A stretch of DNA of 64,000 bases from Bathymodiolus brooksi (Eukaryota > Mollusca > Bivalvia > Mytilida > Modiolidae): positions 18,288,886 to 18,352,885 of the forward strand of contig OY804590.1 in the NCBI GenBank assembly GCA_963680875.1. The letters are read 5' to 3'. This document shows, in pieces, positions 31,671-43,714 of this stretch. The position numbers were made by a program, and so were the translations under genes. The notes beneath the pieces were generated by a model. That model ran no database searches, was not told the DNA's origin, and saw only the letters and a program-made list of their open reading frames with translations. Position 1 is the stretch's first letter. Every line of letters starts with the position of its first letter.

Positions 31671-31929
31671 ATTGCCCTTATTATATACATTTTTTGGTTT
31701 TTTTAACAATACAAAACAGACACAAAAAAGGAGTAATGAATCAAAAATAGTTGGAGGTCGTCTCTCCTCAGTTCTACCATAGATGATCCATCTATGGTTC
31801 TAATGAACAAATAATGAATATATTGTTGTTATTTAGATTTGGAAGGCGTCTTACCTATATAGGTAATTGCGCCTTGTACCTATATCCTAATACTGCTGCA
31901 AGTTAAAAATGGCTATCGGTGCAAAGATT

Positions 31930-32500
31930 AAGATCCATTACAGATAAAGGGGTCTGACAGGTCCGATAATCATGCAACTAGGGGTAGGAATTTCAAAGAG
32001 GGGGTACAAATATCTTGGCAAAGGATTAAATACATTAAAGGTAAAGGGGATTGGAATTTCATAGAGGGAGTACAAATATTGCCGCTAGTGATTTAATGCA
32101 GATATTGCGGAGAACATAATTCCATAGAGCCCAGGTGCAAATATAGCAGCAATTATTTAATAACTTAACAGATAAAGGTTTATAGAGGGGGGAGGGGTAC
32201 AAATATCATGGCAAAGTTTTAATATCTTTTTGATTAAGGGGAGGTTGGAATTTCATAGAGAGAGACTCTAATATCACAGTAATTAAGGTTTAAATACCTT
32301 ACAGATGAAGGGGAGGTAGGAATTCCATACAGGAGTTAACGAATATTGCGGAAAGAGTTTTAATACCTTACAGATAAGGGGGTAGATTTTTATACAAGGG
32401 GAGGGGTACAAGTATCTTTGCAAAGGTTTAATTACCTTACAGTGAAAAGAGAGGTATGAATTTCATAGAGGTGGGCACAAATACAGCAGCAAAGGTCTTT
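31930..32500. repeat. degenerate ~65-75-bp tandem repeat
   Basis: Recurrent block ttacagataaaggg ... ggaatttcatagaggg ... gtacaaatat...gcaaaggttttaat. Seven or so diverged units. Confidence 0.65.
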
Positions 32501-32628
32501 TTTTCAACCTCAAAGGATGCAGTGTGATAAATACAAATGTGTGTATATATTTTAACTTAGAGGCTCTCGGGAGCCTGAATTGCACATCTGGCATTAAAAA
32601 TGCAAAAGTGGTTAAATATGCACAAGAA

Positions 32629-34060
32629 GAATTTGAAGATACCAAAGGGAGGTAATCAGAAACCGTATATTGAAGAAGACCAGACAACACAATAGCCAAA
32701 AGAAAAAGTACAAAAGGACAAATAACGATCGACAAAACATACATATAATACTAAAGATCGAGTAACACGAACCCCACTTAAAACCGGAGGTGAACTCAGG
32801 TACTCTGGAAGGATAGGCAGTTCCTGCTCCACTAGTGGCACCCGTCGTGTTAATCTAGTTACAAACCCGGTAATAAGTCGTGAATGAGGAAAGGACCGGG
32901 AAATTTTCGAAGTAATGACTTCAATTTTACCAAAAGGAACCCTTGGTTCAGTAGCTTCCTTGTTAGCAGCAACCCTCTATCAAGGAATTCCTGATAGGAA
33001 CCACAAGCTCTGGATTATCGTATCATCTGAGAGAGATATACTCCATATGCAGGTGCTGCTGGAATGTTGCTACATATAAATGGAAAGTTCACAATGGGAA
33101 AATTGAAATCATCTTTTTTGTCATAAAGTTTCGTTCTTAACCGACCCTCACTGTCGATCTCGAGGTGTATGTCAAGGTATGAAGCAGACCTATCTGTATC
33201 TGTGGTATCCTTTATTTCAAGCTCAATGGGATAGATGCGATCAACAAAATCACCAAACCTAGAATTATTTAGTGAAAGGACATCATCTATATAGCGGAAC
33301 ATGAAATTAAAGGATCGGGCTAGCTTCTTTTCGTTTTTCTTGAGAAGCCCCTATATGAAGTCTGCCCCATACAAATAAAGGAACAAGTCGGCGAGAAGAG
33401 CACAGCTGGTACCTATAGGTAATGCCGACTGTCTGTTGAAAAACACGTCCACCAAACATAACAAATATGTTGTCAATCAAAAACTCGAGCATGTTGAAGA
33501 TATCAGTTTCAGATAACTATTTGGTAGAATCAGATTGATGTTTTACAAAATAAGATCTGTCTCTTCCTAGTACAAGGTATTTGTATCTACGTTGGCCATT
33601 CTTTTTTATGAAACACAGTTGGACCAACTCTCTTAATTTGTCCTTCAGCTTAGAGTGAGGAATAGTAGTGTAAAGTCAAATGTTTTAATGCTATTGCAGG
33701 CGAGTCATCTGGCATATCTTTAAAGAGGCAGGGAATTTCCAAGTCTACTAAATATTGTGGGTTTAAGATCTTGTAGTGACCTCTGGTGATATTTTGTAAG
33801 GTGTTGCTTAAAGAATTCAAGGCAAGTAGGCCACACATATAATGTACTCTTTATGAATGACCATTACATTGGGCGTAAAAGTAGTCTTACCAGTAAAAAT
33901 CTTTCGCTGTGTAAAAGGGACATTTTCCAATTTATCAACATGAAGCCTGAAAGGTAGGGTTGAGAATAAGGGGAGTACATACTTAAATTTGTACCCCACG
34001 AATAAGGCGCCCACCACTTAATGTTTGAAAAATCTATTTTTTTTTGCTCTCTTTTCACAT
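32629..34060 (-). mobile_element. decayed reverse-transcriptase retroelement (Penelope-like?)
   Basis: Minus strand, 5' to 3': blocks around 33655-33530 (TTIPHSKLKDKLRELVQLCF, RRYKYLVLGRD), 33490-33310 (MLEFLIDNIFVMFGG, then frame changes), and 33302-33015 with the RT active-site box FRYIDDVLSLNN followed by a conserved SYLDIHLEID and LYDKKDDFNFPIVNFPF. Frameshifts separate the blocks, so it is dead. The 3' flank (32629-32850) is a repeat found elsewhere in the window. I recognise the family as common in bivalves; placing it in Penelope-like elements is tentative. Confidence 0.75.
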
Positions 34061-35050
34061 GGAAAAAAAAATACCCCTCAATAATGAAAATTCAATGTTT
34101 GCTGCCCGAATTTGGTAAAATTAGCACAACGAATGTTTCCAGGATTATTAGATGGAGAAAATAATATAGGTTAACTACTTGAAGAATCCAAATATAGAAA
34201 ATATTCAACGAGTGACCGAACAACGGAATAATTCACGAATGCATATAACACATGAGTTAATTATCCGTGTTTGTCAGTCACAAGTTGAATATTTTTCTGA
34301 TTTCACCGGTCGACTGTGCTGTAAATTGCATAAAATCGTCATGCAAAGTATATAAGAGTATTACATATAGGTGAAACATGATATAAACAAGAAATATGAA
34401 AAAACAATGATGCCAAAAAAAAATGAGAAAAAAGGGGGGGGGGGTAAAAAAGTAACCGGTCCCCAGGTACTTGTGGTCTGCTATATGTATATCGCTATTG
34501 CATTCCGGAACTCAGTTCGTAATATCGTAACAACAACAAAAATATTATTGTTATATTTCAGTGTAATCGTAACCACTTCTTAAATTAAAATGTGATCTTC
34601 ACTTAAAGTTCTATGATAGAGATCACTTTCTTGTCAAAAGATACGATAGGTATAATAGACACCAGAGTTTACCAGGTAGACCATGGCAGATTTATTACAA
34701 TATATTTCTTTGTTTTGTGGGTAAACTTGTTGGTACTGTGTTTCCAAGGTCGTGTGACTTATGTCCTGTTTCGTCGTTGTCACACTTTTATTAGGCACAG
34801 ACCATTTTACTGGAAAGGGTGGGGGTTGAGATTTTTCAAAGAAAATTATCCAAAATTGTTTGAGTTTTTTTTTTCATCTCCAAGTTGTTCCTAAGAGCTT
34901 TTTTGTTTCCTTCTCTACCTGAACGCACTAAAAATACCCCATTTAAATGTATTTTTTTTTTATTATGATCCAATTGTTGCCTGTAAAATTTGAATGTTGC
35001 TATCCTATACCAAACATGGACATTTAGTGGCTACACAGACCCCATTCGAC
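34061..35050. other. no feature recognised
   Basis: AT-rich DNA with a poly-G run at 34434-34444. A 93-codon open frame (34613-34894) shows no motif and ends in simple sequence. Confidence 0.45.
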
Positions 35051-35084
35051 ACAAGTTTTCAATAGCACATACTACAACGGATCA

Positions 35085-35440
35085 TGTCATTACAGTCAAA
35101 AACCATCAGACACAGTCACAAACCAAATATGGTAAAAATCAATATCAAACTTTTCTCAAGTTTATTGGATTTTGCATGAATTAAACTTTCAAGTGTAGTT
35201 CATTTATCAATTACAATTTCTTTACTTTTTTGGTATTAATCTTCACCTTTTTATGCATTTAATATCAAAGAAATTGTGAAATTAGTTTAATTATGAATAT
35301 TCTACCCTATAGGAATGTTAACTTCATTGAAAAATAATCAATACATGTGAAATAGAAGAAAAATCGATTTTTACCATATTAGGTCAAACGATGGTTTGTG
35401 CCCGTGTCTGATGGTTTTTGATTGTAATGATACGAGTCTG
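35085..35440. repeat. inverted repeat, ~55-bp arms 220 bp apart
   Basis: gtcattacagtcaaaaacca ... atatggtaaaaatc (35085-35140) pairs with gatttttaccatat ... tggtttttgattgtaatgat (35368-35433). Likely termini or subterminal repeats of a small fold-back element. Confidence 0.7.
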
Positions 35441-35491
35441 TTGTAAGGTGGGATTAGGAAGACCAAAATCTACTATTATGTACTTAAATTA

Positions 35492-37780
35492 GGGCACCTG
35501 TAAAGTGAGAAACGAAATCAACGAAAACGAAACGAAACGAAATCAACAAAAACGAAACGAAACGAAACGAAATCAACGAAATGAAAACGAAATAAAACGA
35601 AACCAACGAAAGCAAAACGAAATAAACGAAAACAAAACGAAATAGACTGATATGAAGAAAATGGAAGGAAAAAAATAAAAGACAAAACGAAATAAAGAAA
35701 TTAAAAAAAAAAGATAATTAGATTTTTAAATACAATAATTTTGATTAATTATAACCGGGAAACCCATCTTGCATGTCTGTCCATTACAGTACTCCTCGCG
35801 TACATTACCCGCAACTCAATTCAAGCCGGGTTTGCTTTGCCGACAAACTTTCAGAAGTTCAAATGTCATATTTTTTATTTGTGTTGAGTGTGTGTCAGTA
35901 TTTATGAATTATAAAGTTTCTGGAGTGGGCATATAGAAAAAAAAGGGGGGATATGAGGGGATATTTTCATAGATTGGGATATTGAGGGTTCATTTTTCGT
36001 CTGATTTTATTACGTTTTTCGTTTGTATTCTACATAAATTTGGCTATTCGCAAATCATACAGGATGGTCTCGAGTTTCAGATTCTGGGCACAATTTGACT
36101 ACTGGATTTTCCCGACTTGTCACGTTTAATCCACATGCACCGCGCCCATTTGTCAATATGACGGAACTATTAATGACTGTCATACAAGTGACAGGTTTGA
36201 CCCACCATTTTCTTGGGAAATAGCTGTACCAAGTCGGGAATATGACATAGTTGTTTTCTAGTTTCACATTTGGTCACGTCTTAGGATTAGAGAAAATTAC
36301 ATGTACCGATTGTTTTTATACTTGGTAACGTCTTAGGGTTAGACGAGTGGCATCTGCCTATCTGCTATCAGAACCCACCATTTTGCTGGGAAAATGCCTG
36401 TACCAAGTCAGGAATGTGTTGTTTTTCAGTTGTTCCGTTGATTGAAAACTCAGATGGTTGAGCTTCTTATCGGTTTTGTCTGTTTTTGTGGACTTTCCCT
36501 TTTGAATGCGCCTTGGAGTACGGTACCATTGTTATTACCTTTATTCGGTAGTGTGCCAACAGATCTGGTGTAATGTCTTACCGTTGTTCGTTCCGAGATA
36601 TACAGGCGTCAAAAAGACCCAACACTATAAACATTTTATTTCAAATCCTATTGTTCTATTTTGAAGAACTAAAAAAAACCAACAGCAACATAACAGGACG
36701 TACAGTGAGCGCCCTCCTTACAGAAGAACTTCTGCAAAAAATAATGCTTGCAAAAACTAAACATGAGAAACTCTGGAAGTTTTATTGAAATCCATTCTGT
36801 TGTTTAGGAAGAGTTATGGATAACGCAACAGTATCCTCTCTCTATTGTATAGCCTTGTATGACAATTACATAGCCTTAAATGACAAAGTCCAAAAGTGAA
36901 GAAATTTTAGCAAGAACTGTTAAAATGGGAAAACAAAAATAGAAGGTGCACAGTGCACTAAAGAATTCATGAAATTAATGAACCTTGCCATATGGTATTA
37001 AAGATTTCCTGTAAGATTCATTCAATTCCATCAAGTTGTTAAGGAGGAATTGCATAGGCAGTGACGGACATATACTATATACCGCCCTCCCGCAGGATAA
37101 CGGGGGGTATAAAAATATGTGCCGTATCAAATTTTATTAATACCGGAAATTTTTTTGGAGGGGGGGGGGGTGATTTGTTTTTTTTTATATGAAAAGGGAT
37201 CAAAGGGAAAAAGGGTACTTTTACAAGATATGTAGATTTTTTTAAAAGTTCTAAAGTTAATTTTTGATAGGATTTGTATACCTCCGCCAAAAAAAGATAG
37301 GGGTATATAGGACTTCTCAGTGCTGTCCGTCCGTTCGTTTGTCCGTCCGGTCGTCACACTTTTTCTTCTCTCCGACACACTTTTAAATTTTGCTCGGACG
37401 GGGGTATTTATTAGTGAACTTTAACTACTGCACTTCTGTTATTTTAATTCCTCTCCTTTCAACAGACTTGACGTTGCTCTTATGGTTCCCAAATTTAAAA
37501 GAAGCCACTAAGTGAAAAGGACAGACTCCCGCTGAATAAATGCATGGTATTCTTGTTCAATGGTGATCAAATCCTGTCCTCTCCTGATGAAAGACACTGA
37601 GACATGTGTGGGAAGTAGTCTAGCATCGTAATTGTGAAAATAGGTTTGATTTCTTTTAGGCCCCTATTATTTTTTCTTCCATTTTCTATTTCGTTTTGTT
37701 TTTGTTGGTTTCGTTTTATTTCGTTTTCATTTCATTGATTTCGTTTCTTTTCGATTTCGTTTCGCACTTTATAGGTGCCC
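35492..37780. mobile_element. 2.3 kb element with long CGAAA-rich terminal inverted repeats
   Basis: Left gggcacctgtaaagtgagaa + (acgaaacgaaatca)n; right (tttcgttttatttcg)n + tttcgcactttataggtgcc c. Inverted arms extend roughly 200 bp, ending ccattttc[t/a]... on the inside. No clear target duplication. The interior has a poly-G/TATA-rich repeat (37070-37400) and no recognisable gene. Confidence 0.75.
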
Positions 37781-37883
37781 ATGTATATTCACTGCTTTTA
37801 TTTTCGTCAGGATTTTCAATCAAACCCACTCTATCCTTAGAGTCTAGTCCTGTATTTGGAAAAAGAAAATACGTGTTTTCCGA

Positions 37884-37954
37884 TTGGTTAACAGATTATG
37901 GGCATTTAATAAACTGTTTTCTGATTGGATAAGGCCATATAGGGGGTATATAAG
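37884..37954 (+). promoter_or_regulatory. candidate core promoter: two inverted CCAAT boxes and TATA box
   Basis: ATTGG (inverted CCAAT) at 37884-37888 and 37924-37928, 40 bp apart; TATATAAG at 37947-37954. A start site would fall near 37977, about 60 bp before the ATG at 38037. Typical spacing for an RNA polymerase II promoter. Confidence 0.6.
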
Positions 37955-38036
37955 AAAAAAAATCAAAATTTTCTTCCAGTTTGAACTATATTCATAGCCA
38001 TACTAACCTATATTTATTTACATTGTAGAAATCAAA

Positions 38037-38098
38037 ATGTCGAATTGTGTAGAAATGTCTTGTCTAGTTGTCGTAAAAAGAAGGACAGTTCCTAAAAG
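38037..38098 (+). CDS. putative first coding exon of unrecognised gene
   Basis: ATG at 38037; MSNCVEMSCLVVVKRRTVPK; donor AAAAG|GTAAGA, phase 2. It follows the TATA box by about 90 bp. Phase 2 fits the exon at 53870, whose first base completes an arginine codon. The joined protein would be 200 residues with a basic KRRTVPKR/RRSRRK N-terminal region that could direct it to the nucleus. Intervening exons are possible. No family recognised. Confidence 0.55.
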
Positions 38099-38477
38099 GT
38101 AAGACAATCCATATTTTCTTAAATTAACATTTGACGATTAAATGTATTTCAAATGAACACAAAACAGGATAGCGTCATTTTCTCACAGATGCCTGAAAAA
38201 AATGGCGGTCAATTTTAAGACATTCTGTGCTGTTCACAATTGTACCAGAGGTGAAATTCCAATGTTGATCTTATCATTGCTATTGTTGGCCAAATGTTCC
38301 ATTGGTAGCCTTTAAACTGTATGGTTATTTATTTATTGGTGGCCGTCCTACCAAGGGTGTGTTTGACTTGCAATTTGATAAAAGGAAGAACACAAATTTA
38401 TCTTAAAGTAAATGAGTGAAAAATGTGTAGATATACAACAGCACATAGTCAAAATATTTTACATGGGTTTTTGTTTG

Positions 38478-38690
38478 ATGGTGGGTTTTTGGTGTTTAAT
38501 GCCACTTTCAACAATATCTCAGTTTTATTGGTAGAGAAAACCAAGTCACTGACAAACTTTATCACATAGAGTTGTACACCTCACCCTGAATGAGAATCAA
38601 ACTCACGATATCAGTGGTGATAGGAACTGATTGCATAGGTAGTTGTAAATCCAATTACCATACAAACCCGGCAACGACAGCCCCTATTTT
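38478..38690 (-). mobile_element. SINE family A copy, internally deleted
   Basis: tttttggtgtttaatgccac to ccaattaccatacaaacccg; about 40 bp of the body missing around 38525. Confidence 0.78.
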
Positions 38691-38749
38691 ACATGGGGAT
38701 GCGTTTTATAACAATAAAAGAAAAATATATAAAAAGGATTTTGCAGAAT

Positions 38750-39050
38750 TGCCACTTGTCAATGTTGTCTTCGACAGAATGGTCATGATTTATATGGAAT
38801 TTGTAATTTTTTATTTATTTGCTATGCACTTGGATTATTGCAATATTCAAAGAGTGTATGATCAATTAGATAGGAACTCCCACTGTTTACATATTCATAA
38901 GTTGTATTTTAATGCCTCAAAATTGTATCAGAAGTGGGAAATGTTGCCATATTTACAATGTTTTCAAGTTCAAAGATACCTTTTCTACATCTCATAATTA
39001 TATATCACTGTAATGACTTTGCCCCTTGTGGGCCCTCTATTGGACAATAA
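38750..39050 (+). repeat. 3' end-like segment of a plus-strand retrosequence
   Basis: caaagataccttttctacat ... cactgtaatgactttgcccc ttgtgggccctctattggac aataaaaaaaattg: ends with AATAAA then an A-rich run. Looks like the 3' end of a LINE or processed transcript; the family is not certain. Confidence 0.5.
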
Positions 39051-39229
39051 AAAAAATTGTTATAAAACACTATATGCTGTGAGTGCCTAGCCTTTACCAT
39101 CAACGTCAAGTTCTATTTATTTTTTTCAATTTTTTACTTAAAACAAAAGATCTGAATTCTAAGAAAATGATGCTGCATCATGAAAAAGTGTAAACTTTAC
39201 AACACATTATTTGTAGAGTATGATAATAA

Positions 39230-40530
39230 TATAATAATAATAATTGTATTGATTTAAAGTCCAAACATTGAACAATCATCAAAAGACAAAGCAGAACTAA
39301 GCTAAATACATACAATACATTGAAGATTACAATATTTATAAGGATTATCTCCCATTGTACACAACAGTGTCACTCAATGTATATAAAAATATTTAAATAA
39401 TTCTATATATACTGTAATAATAATTTTGCATAATAATTAAGTTATAACTTCCCTTTCAGATCTTGATTGATAGAATACAATTTATTCACACCTAAAATAC
39501 ATATTTTACATATATCAAGATCATTACTACTCAATATGAATTAAAATTTTTGGAACTCATCCATATCATTAAATGAAGGAACCACTGAACTTATATTAGA
39601 AAATAATTCTTTACGGCACTCGTCCAATTTGGAACATTTTAAAATGAAATTATTTCATCCTCTGGTTCTATATTACAGAGAGGACATATTCTCTTTTCCA
39701 CTGGAAGTTTGATGTATCTACCCCTTTCAATATTCAGGTTACTGTTGCTTATTCTAATTTTATCAAATACAGATAAAGCAAATTTATCCACATCAGAGTG
39801 TAAAAATTTCTCCATTTTGTACCTATTTTTTAATTTCCTATAAGTTTGCAGTTTATTACCACCATTTTTATTATCATCATTAAACTATAATGTTTTCCAA
39901 TGGTTAAAATATCTGTCTTCTAGTTTGATTGATAAAGAGTGTAATAATTTAGACTTAGAAAATGTACCGTTACCTTGATTCACCCAAACATGAGTAAGCC
40001 CAATTTCAGCTAGTAAAAGTTTTATTTTAGAACATAAGCCATCTTTACGCAAGGTGTTTTCTTGGTATGAATGATAAATTAAGCTATTTGCATTTGCACT
40101 CAAAAGATGAAGCCAATAATTAATAGTAGTTTTTATAGTACACAATGAAAGGGGGAATAAACCAAATTCCGATAATACAGCAATATTTGTTGCTGACTTA
40201 TGAACTACTAATACAAATTTGGCAAATTTTATTTGTGTTTTATTTGGAACAAAGGAATCATATTTTGATTCAAAATTTAAATTTCTTTTAATTAGGATAT
40301 CAAGAGACCATATTTCACTACAATATAAAAGAATGGGTTTGACACGAGCATCAAAGAGTCTTAGATGTAAAAAGGCATTCAGTTTTTCTGAATATAGTGT
40401 TTTGCGAATACAGAACATTGCCTTAGAGGCTTTCTTTGACAAATAATTTTTAGCAAATGAAAAAGAACCTGAGGGTTTAAATATAATTCCTAAATATTTA
40501 TATTCTGACACAAGTTCTAGAGAGTAGGAT
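39230..40530 (-). mobile_element. 5'-truncated non-LTR retrotransposon (LINE), 3' part of ORF2
   Basis: Minus strand from 40530: LELVSEYKYLGIIFKPSGSF, SKKASKAMFCIRKTL, VKPILLYCSEIWS: the C-terminal RT 'YLG' and 'LLYCSEIW' blocks of Jockey/CR1/L2-type LINEs. An in-frame stop occurs at 39885. After it the reading continues with KLPVEKRICPLCNIEPEDE and FILKCSKLDECRKELFSN (C-terminal zinc-knuckle-like CPLC...C). The 3' tail is an (ATT)n microsatellite near 39221-39245. Dead copy. Confidence 0.82.
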
Positions 40531-41030
40531 GTCTATGTGAAAAAAGCATCTTATATCAAGTAACTATTACTCTTATTGTTTTTGGTTCGTTTCTGCTGTT
40601 AAATAAAATATTGAAGTACACTAAGAAATTTTGATAAAAACAAATTGCCACATCAAGTGCAGCCTGAGTTTGACAATAAACCTTGATTACATAAAGCAAT
40701 AAAAACAAATTGTTTTTCATAAAAAATAATGATCATAATTATTGATCATTGATTAAATCCAATAACACAAATGTATGATTTATTTAAAAGACAAAGACAA
40801 AAAAAATCAAATCTTCTCCCTTTTCCAATCAAACTAAAAAAAAAAACCCTCATTTTTAACCAATATCACAGCTGTTATATCACTATCAGTGGAAATACCT
40901 GATTAAGGTTCATTATAATACTTAATGGGGGTGCCTTCGATATGCCAAATTAGATTTCTTTTCATTTGTATTTCTTAATTGAAAGCAAAATGAACCCCCC
41001 CCCCCCCTACACAAAGTAAATAAATAAAAT
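40531..41030. other. no feature recognised
   Basis: AT-rich; poly-C run at 40995-41007. Confidence 0.45.
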
Positions 41031-41085
41031 TAATGATTGATTATTGCTTAACGTCCAGCAAGCAGCATTTCAGCTGTGTTCAATA
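41031..41085 (-). mobile_element. SINE tail fragment
   Basis: tgattgattattgcttaacg tccagcaagcagcatttcag. Confidence 0.5.
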
Positions 41086-41129
41086 ATGAAATAAAAACTA
41101 TATAGAAATTCAGAAAGTGAAGCGATTAG

Positions 41130-41360
41130 GGTTATGTGTTTAATGCTACTTTCAACAATATTTTGGTTATATCGTTGAGGTCAATTTTATTGATAGGGGA
41201 AACCAAAGTACCCAGAGAAAACCACCAATCTACCGCAAGTCACTGACAAACTTAATCACATAACATTGTATCGAGTACACCTCGCCATGAGTGGGATTCG
41301 AACTCGCACTGTTGGTGATGATAGGCACTTATTGCATAATTAGTTGTAAATCCATTTTAA
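41130..41360 (-). mobile_element. SINE family A copy
   Basis: gttatgtgtttaatgctact to tgggattcgaactcgcactg and gttgtaaatcca. Confidence 0.8.
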
Positions 41361-42080
41361 TACATGTAGTTTAATTGAAGAGAATTCAGTATACATGTAC
41401 TTCCATCATATTCCATATATACTTTTTTATTTCTCTAAATGAATTGTAGAAAATTTATATTTGTAAATATTGTACATTCTATCCCACAAATTTAAAGAAC
41501 ATTTCAACATGTTCAATAGACAAACAGACTACTTTCACAATGCAATATGACCAGAGAGAGCGACTTTATGACTTTGTTAAATAAATCACATTAAACTTTA
41601 ATGTTTTAATTATTTTATTAACACACTTATAATATTATGAAGCATTAAATTCAGGTTCAGTTTGGTTGCTAGTCAAGTCAGTATGTTTGCTAATTGATTT
41701 TTTACCACTAGTAAAGTTTTGATTGTTTTAAAAGAAGTTAATTACTAGCCCTGTAATTTGTTGTAATGTTTTCAGTTTTTCATGCTGCAACATATTTTTG
41801 TGGAATCTTTATATTTTGTTTTAAGTATTAAAAAAAAAGGTGAAATAAATAGCACAACATGATGTTTGTGGTAGAAGTTAATACTCCTAGCAAATATACA
41901 GCTTTGTTTAATTTGAAAATGCAGAAAAAGTACCTCTGAACCTGTAAATATTGCATACATTTGGTACCCGTCCACCGCCATTGTGGAGTTTTAATCTGAC
42001 GTCACCCCAAGAAAAAAATCAAGAGCATTCTTATCTGCACCAGCTGAGTAGCTCTGTCAAGGATTAGCCCCTGGAACCAT
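41361..42080. other. no feature recognised
   Basis: AT-rich DNA without supported structure. Confidence 0.45.
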
Positions 42081-42087
42081 CACTGAG

Positions 42088-43705
42088 CTGTGTTAGCGGT
42101 AGACCTTTTTTTTTTATTAGCCACTGTGGCTAATGGGTACTAATTTCTTTTAGCCACACTCAATTTCAGTTAGCCACACTAAATATAAACAAAGAGCATA
42201 AAAAGTTCAAAACTTTATTATTTAATTAACTAACAATAATAATTCATATTTTATCATGATAAACAACAAACTTTGAACATTAGATAAACAGAACATTCAA
42301 TATTCGTATGATTTTGTTGTTTTTTGCTGTGTGGGGCCGTAGGCGTTGCCAAAAAAGGATAAAATAGATCCTTGGCGTTTGGTGGTGTCGGGTCTGTTTG
42401 CCCTACAATTGGGTCCGTTCGCCCTGATTATTCAAAATGATATCGGGTCTTTATAAGCCAACAAACAACCCATTGGACCATGTTGCACAACAGAATTAAA
42501 ACATTACAGCTTCTATACTATGCAACTTTGTTTTGTAACTTGAACATTATGTTAATACATTGTAGTTTGTTTAAACTATCTTTGTTATATTTATTACTTT
42601 TTTAATACTTTAATAAAGTATAATGGACTATAGACTCTTGATTCACTCATCTTTACCTGATTTACTAATTCCAAGGACACATACATTTTCTACAGACTCT
42701 GGATTCACTCATCTTTACCTGCTTCATTCATTCCAAGGACTAAAACGTTTAACTTTTTTCATTATAGAAACATACACTTTAGCATACCAATTATTTTTAA
42801 TATCCTACATTTTCTACAGACTCGGTGGATTCACTTAATCGTTACCTGATTCACTTATTCCAAGGACTGAAATGTTTAACTTTACCTGTTATCGAAACAT
42901 ACAGTCTGTGGACATATACATGTATAAGTATTTGTCACTTTCGTTAAAATACAGTATATAGCAAAAATTGTCTTTAAATCATAAGAAAATAAAGGAAATC
43001 TAACGGAAAATCATGCTAAAATAAAAAAAAATCTTTGTTCTGGTGCAAATATTATCAAAGCCCGTTTAGAAATTACTTCAAAATAAAAAAAATTGAACAA
43101 TGTGGTTATATGAAATATATAGCGTAAATTCGAGTGATGAATACCTATGATCATCGACTGTACTTTTTAGCATGCCGCATATTTAAAATTTCTCAATTTA
43201 ATATCTTTAAGCAATCAAATATCACTTATTTTTCTATTATTTTTAATACCCTACATAATTATAATTATCAGGGCGAACGGACCCGGATTCGCGCTTTGCC
43301 ATGCTTGACCTTCTCATTGTGAAATAATTTACTGGTTTTAGATTCAAACGTAGACAGAAGGACAGCCAGAATAAAGCGTAATTTAGGAAACCAGTCAGTT
43401 GGTGACTAAATTCGAAACTATTTCCGGAATGGGACCCAGATAATGTTATTTCAACTGAAAAAACTACTGGAAATAATCAATTTGACCTGCTTTTTAAAAT
43501 CATTTTGGATATTGTACATCGATCAAATCATTGTCTATAACACGTTTTATTCGAAGTTGACTTTCTACATAATAGAAGATCGTTGTCAGATGCACGCTTT
43601 AAAAGTTTTTCGTTCGCCAGTGTGGCTACTGCTACACAAATTATCCTCGCCACACTACCGTTATATTCGCAAAATGCGACGTGGAGATCGTCTACCGCTA
43701 ACACA
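42088..43705. mobile_element. 1.6 kb TIR element with a second inner inverted repeat
   Basis: Outer pair agctgtgttagcggtagac (42089) and gtctaccgctaacacagct (to ~43710). Subterminal gccactgtggcta / gccagtgtggcta. Inner pair gggtccgttcgccctgat (~42413) and atcagggcgaacggaccc (~43268). Between them are three imperfect copies of a ~110-bp unit (gattcactcatctttacctg, attccaaggac). No transposase seen. Confidence 0.7.
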
Positions 43706-43714
43706 GCTGAGTAT

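Noticed and set aside
31497..31782. Open frames on both strands over the ggagtc repeat
   Set aside because: Explained by the 18-bp tandem repeat, which is a multiple of three.
34613..34894. 93-codon open frame as a gene
   Set aside because: No motif, no splice or promoter context, and the C-terminal part is simple sequence.
39885..40511. 208-codon frame as a host gene
   Set aside because: YKYLG..F and LLYCSEIW blocks are the C-terminal RT region of a LINE, with a stop and a microsatellite tail; it is a dead retrotransposon.
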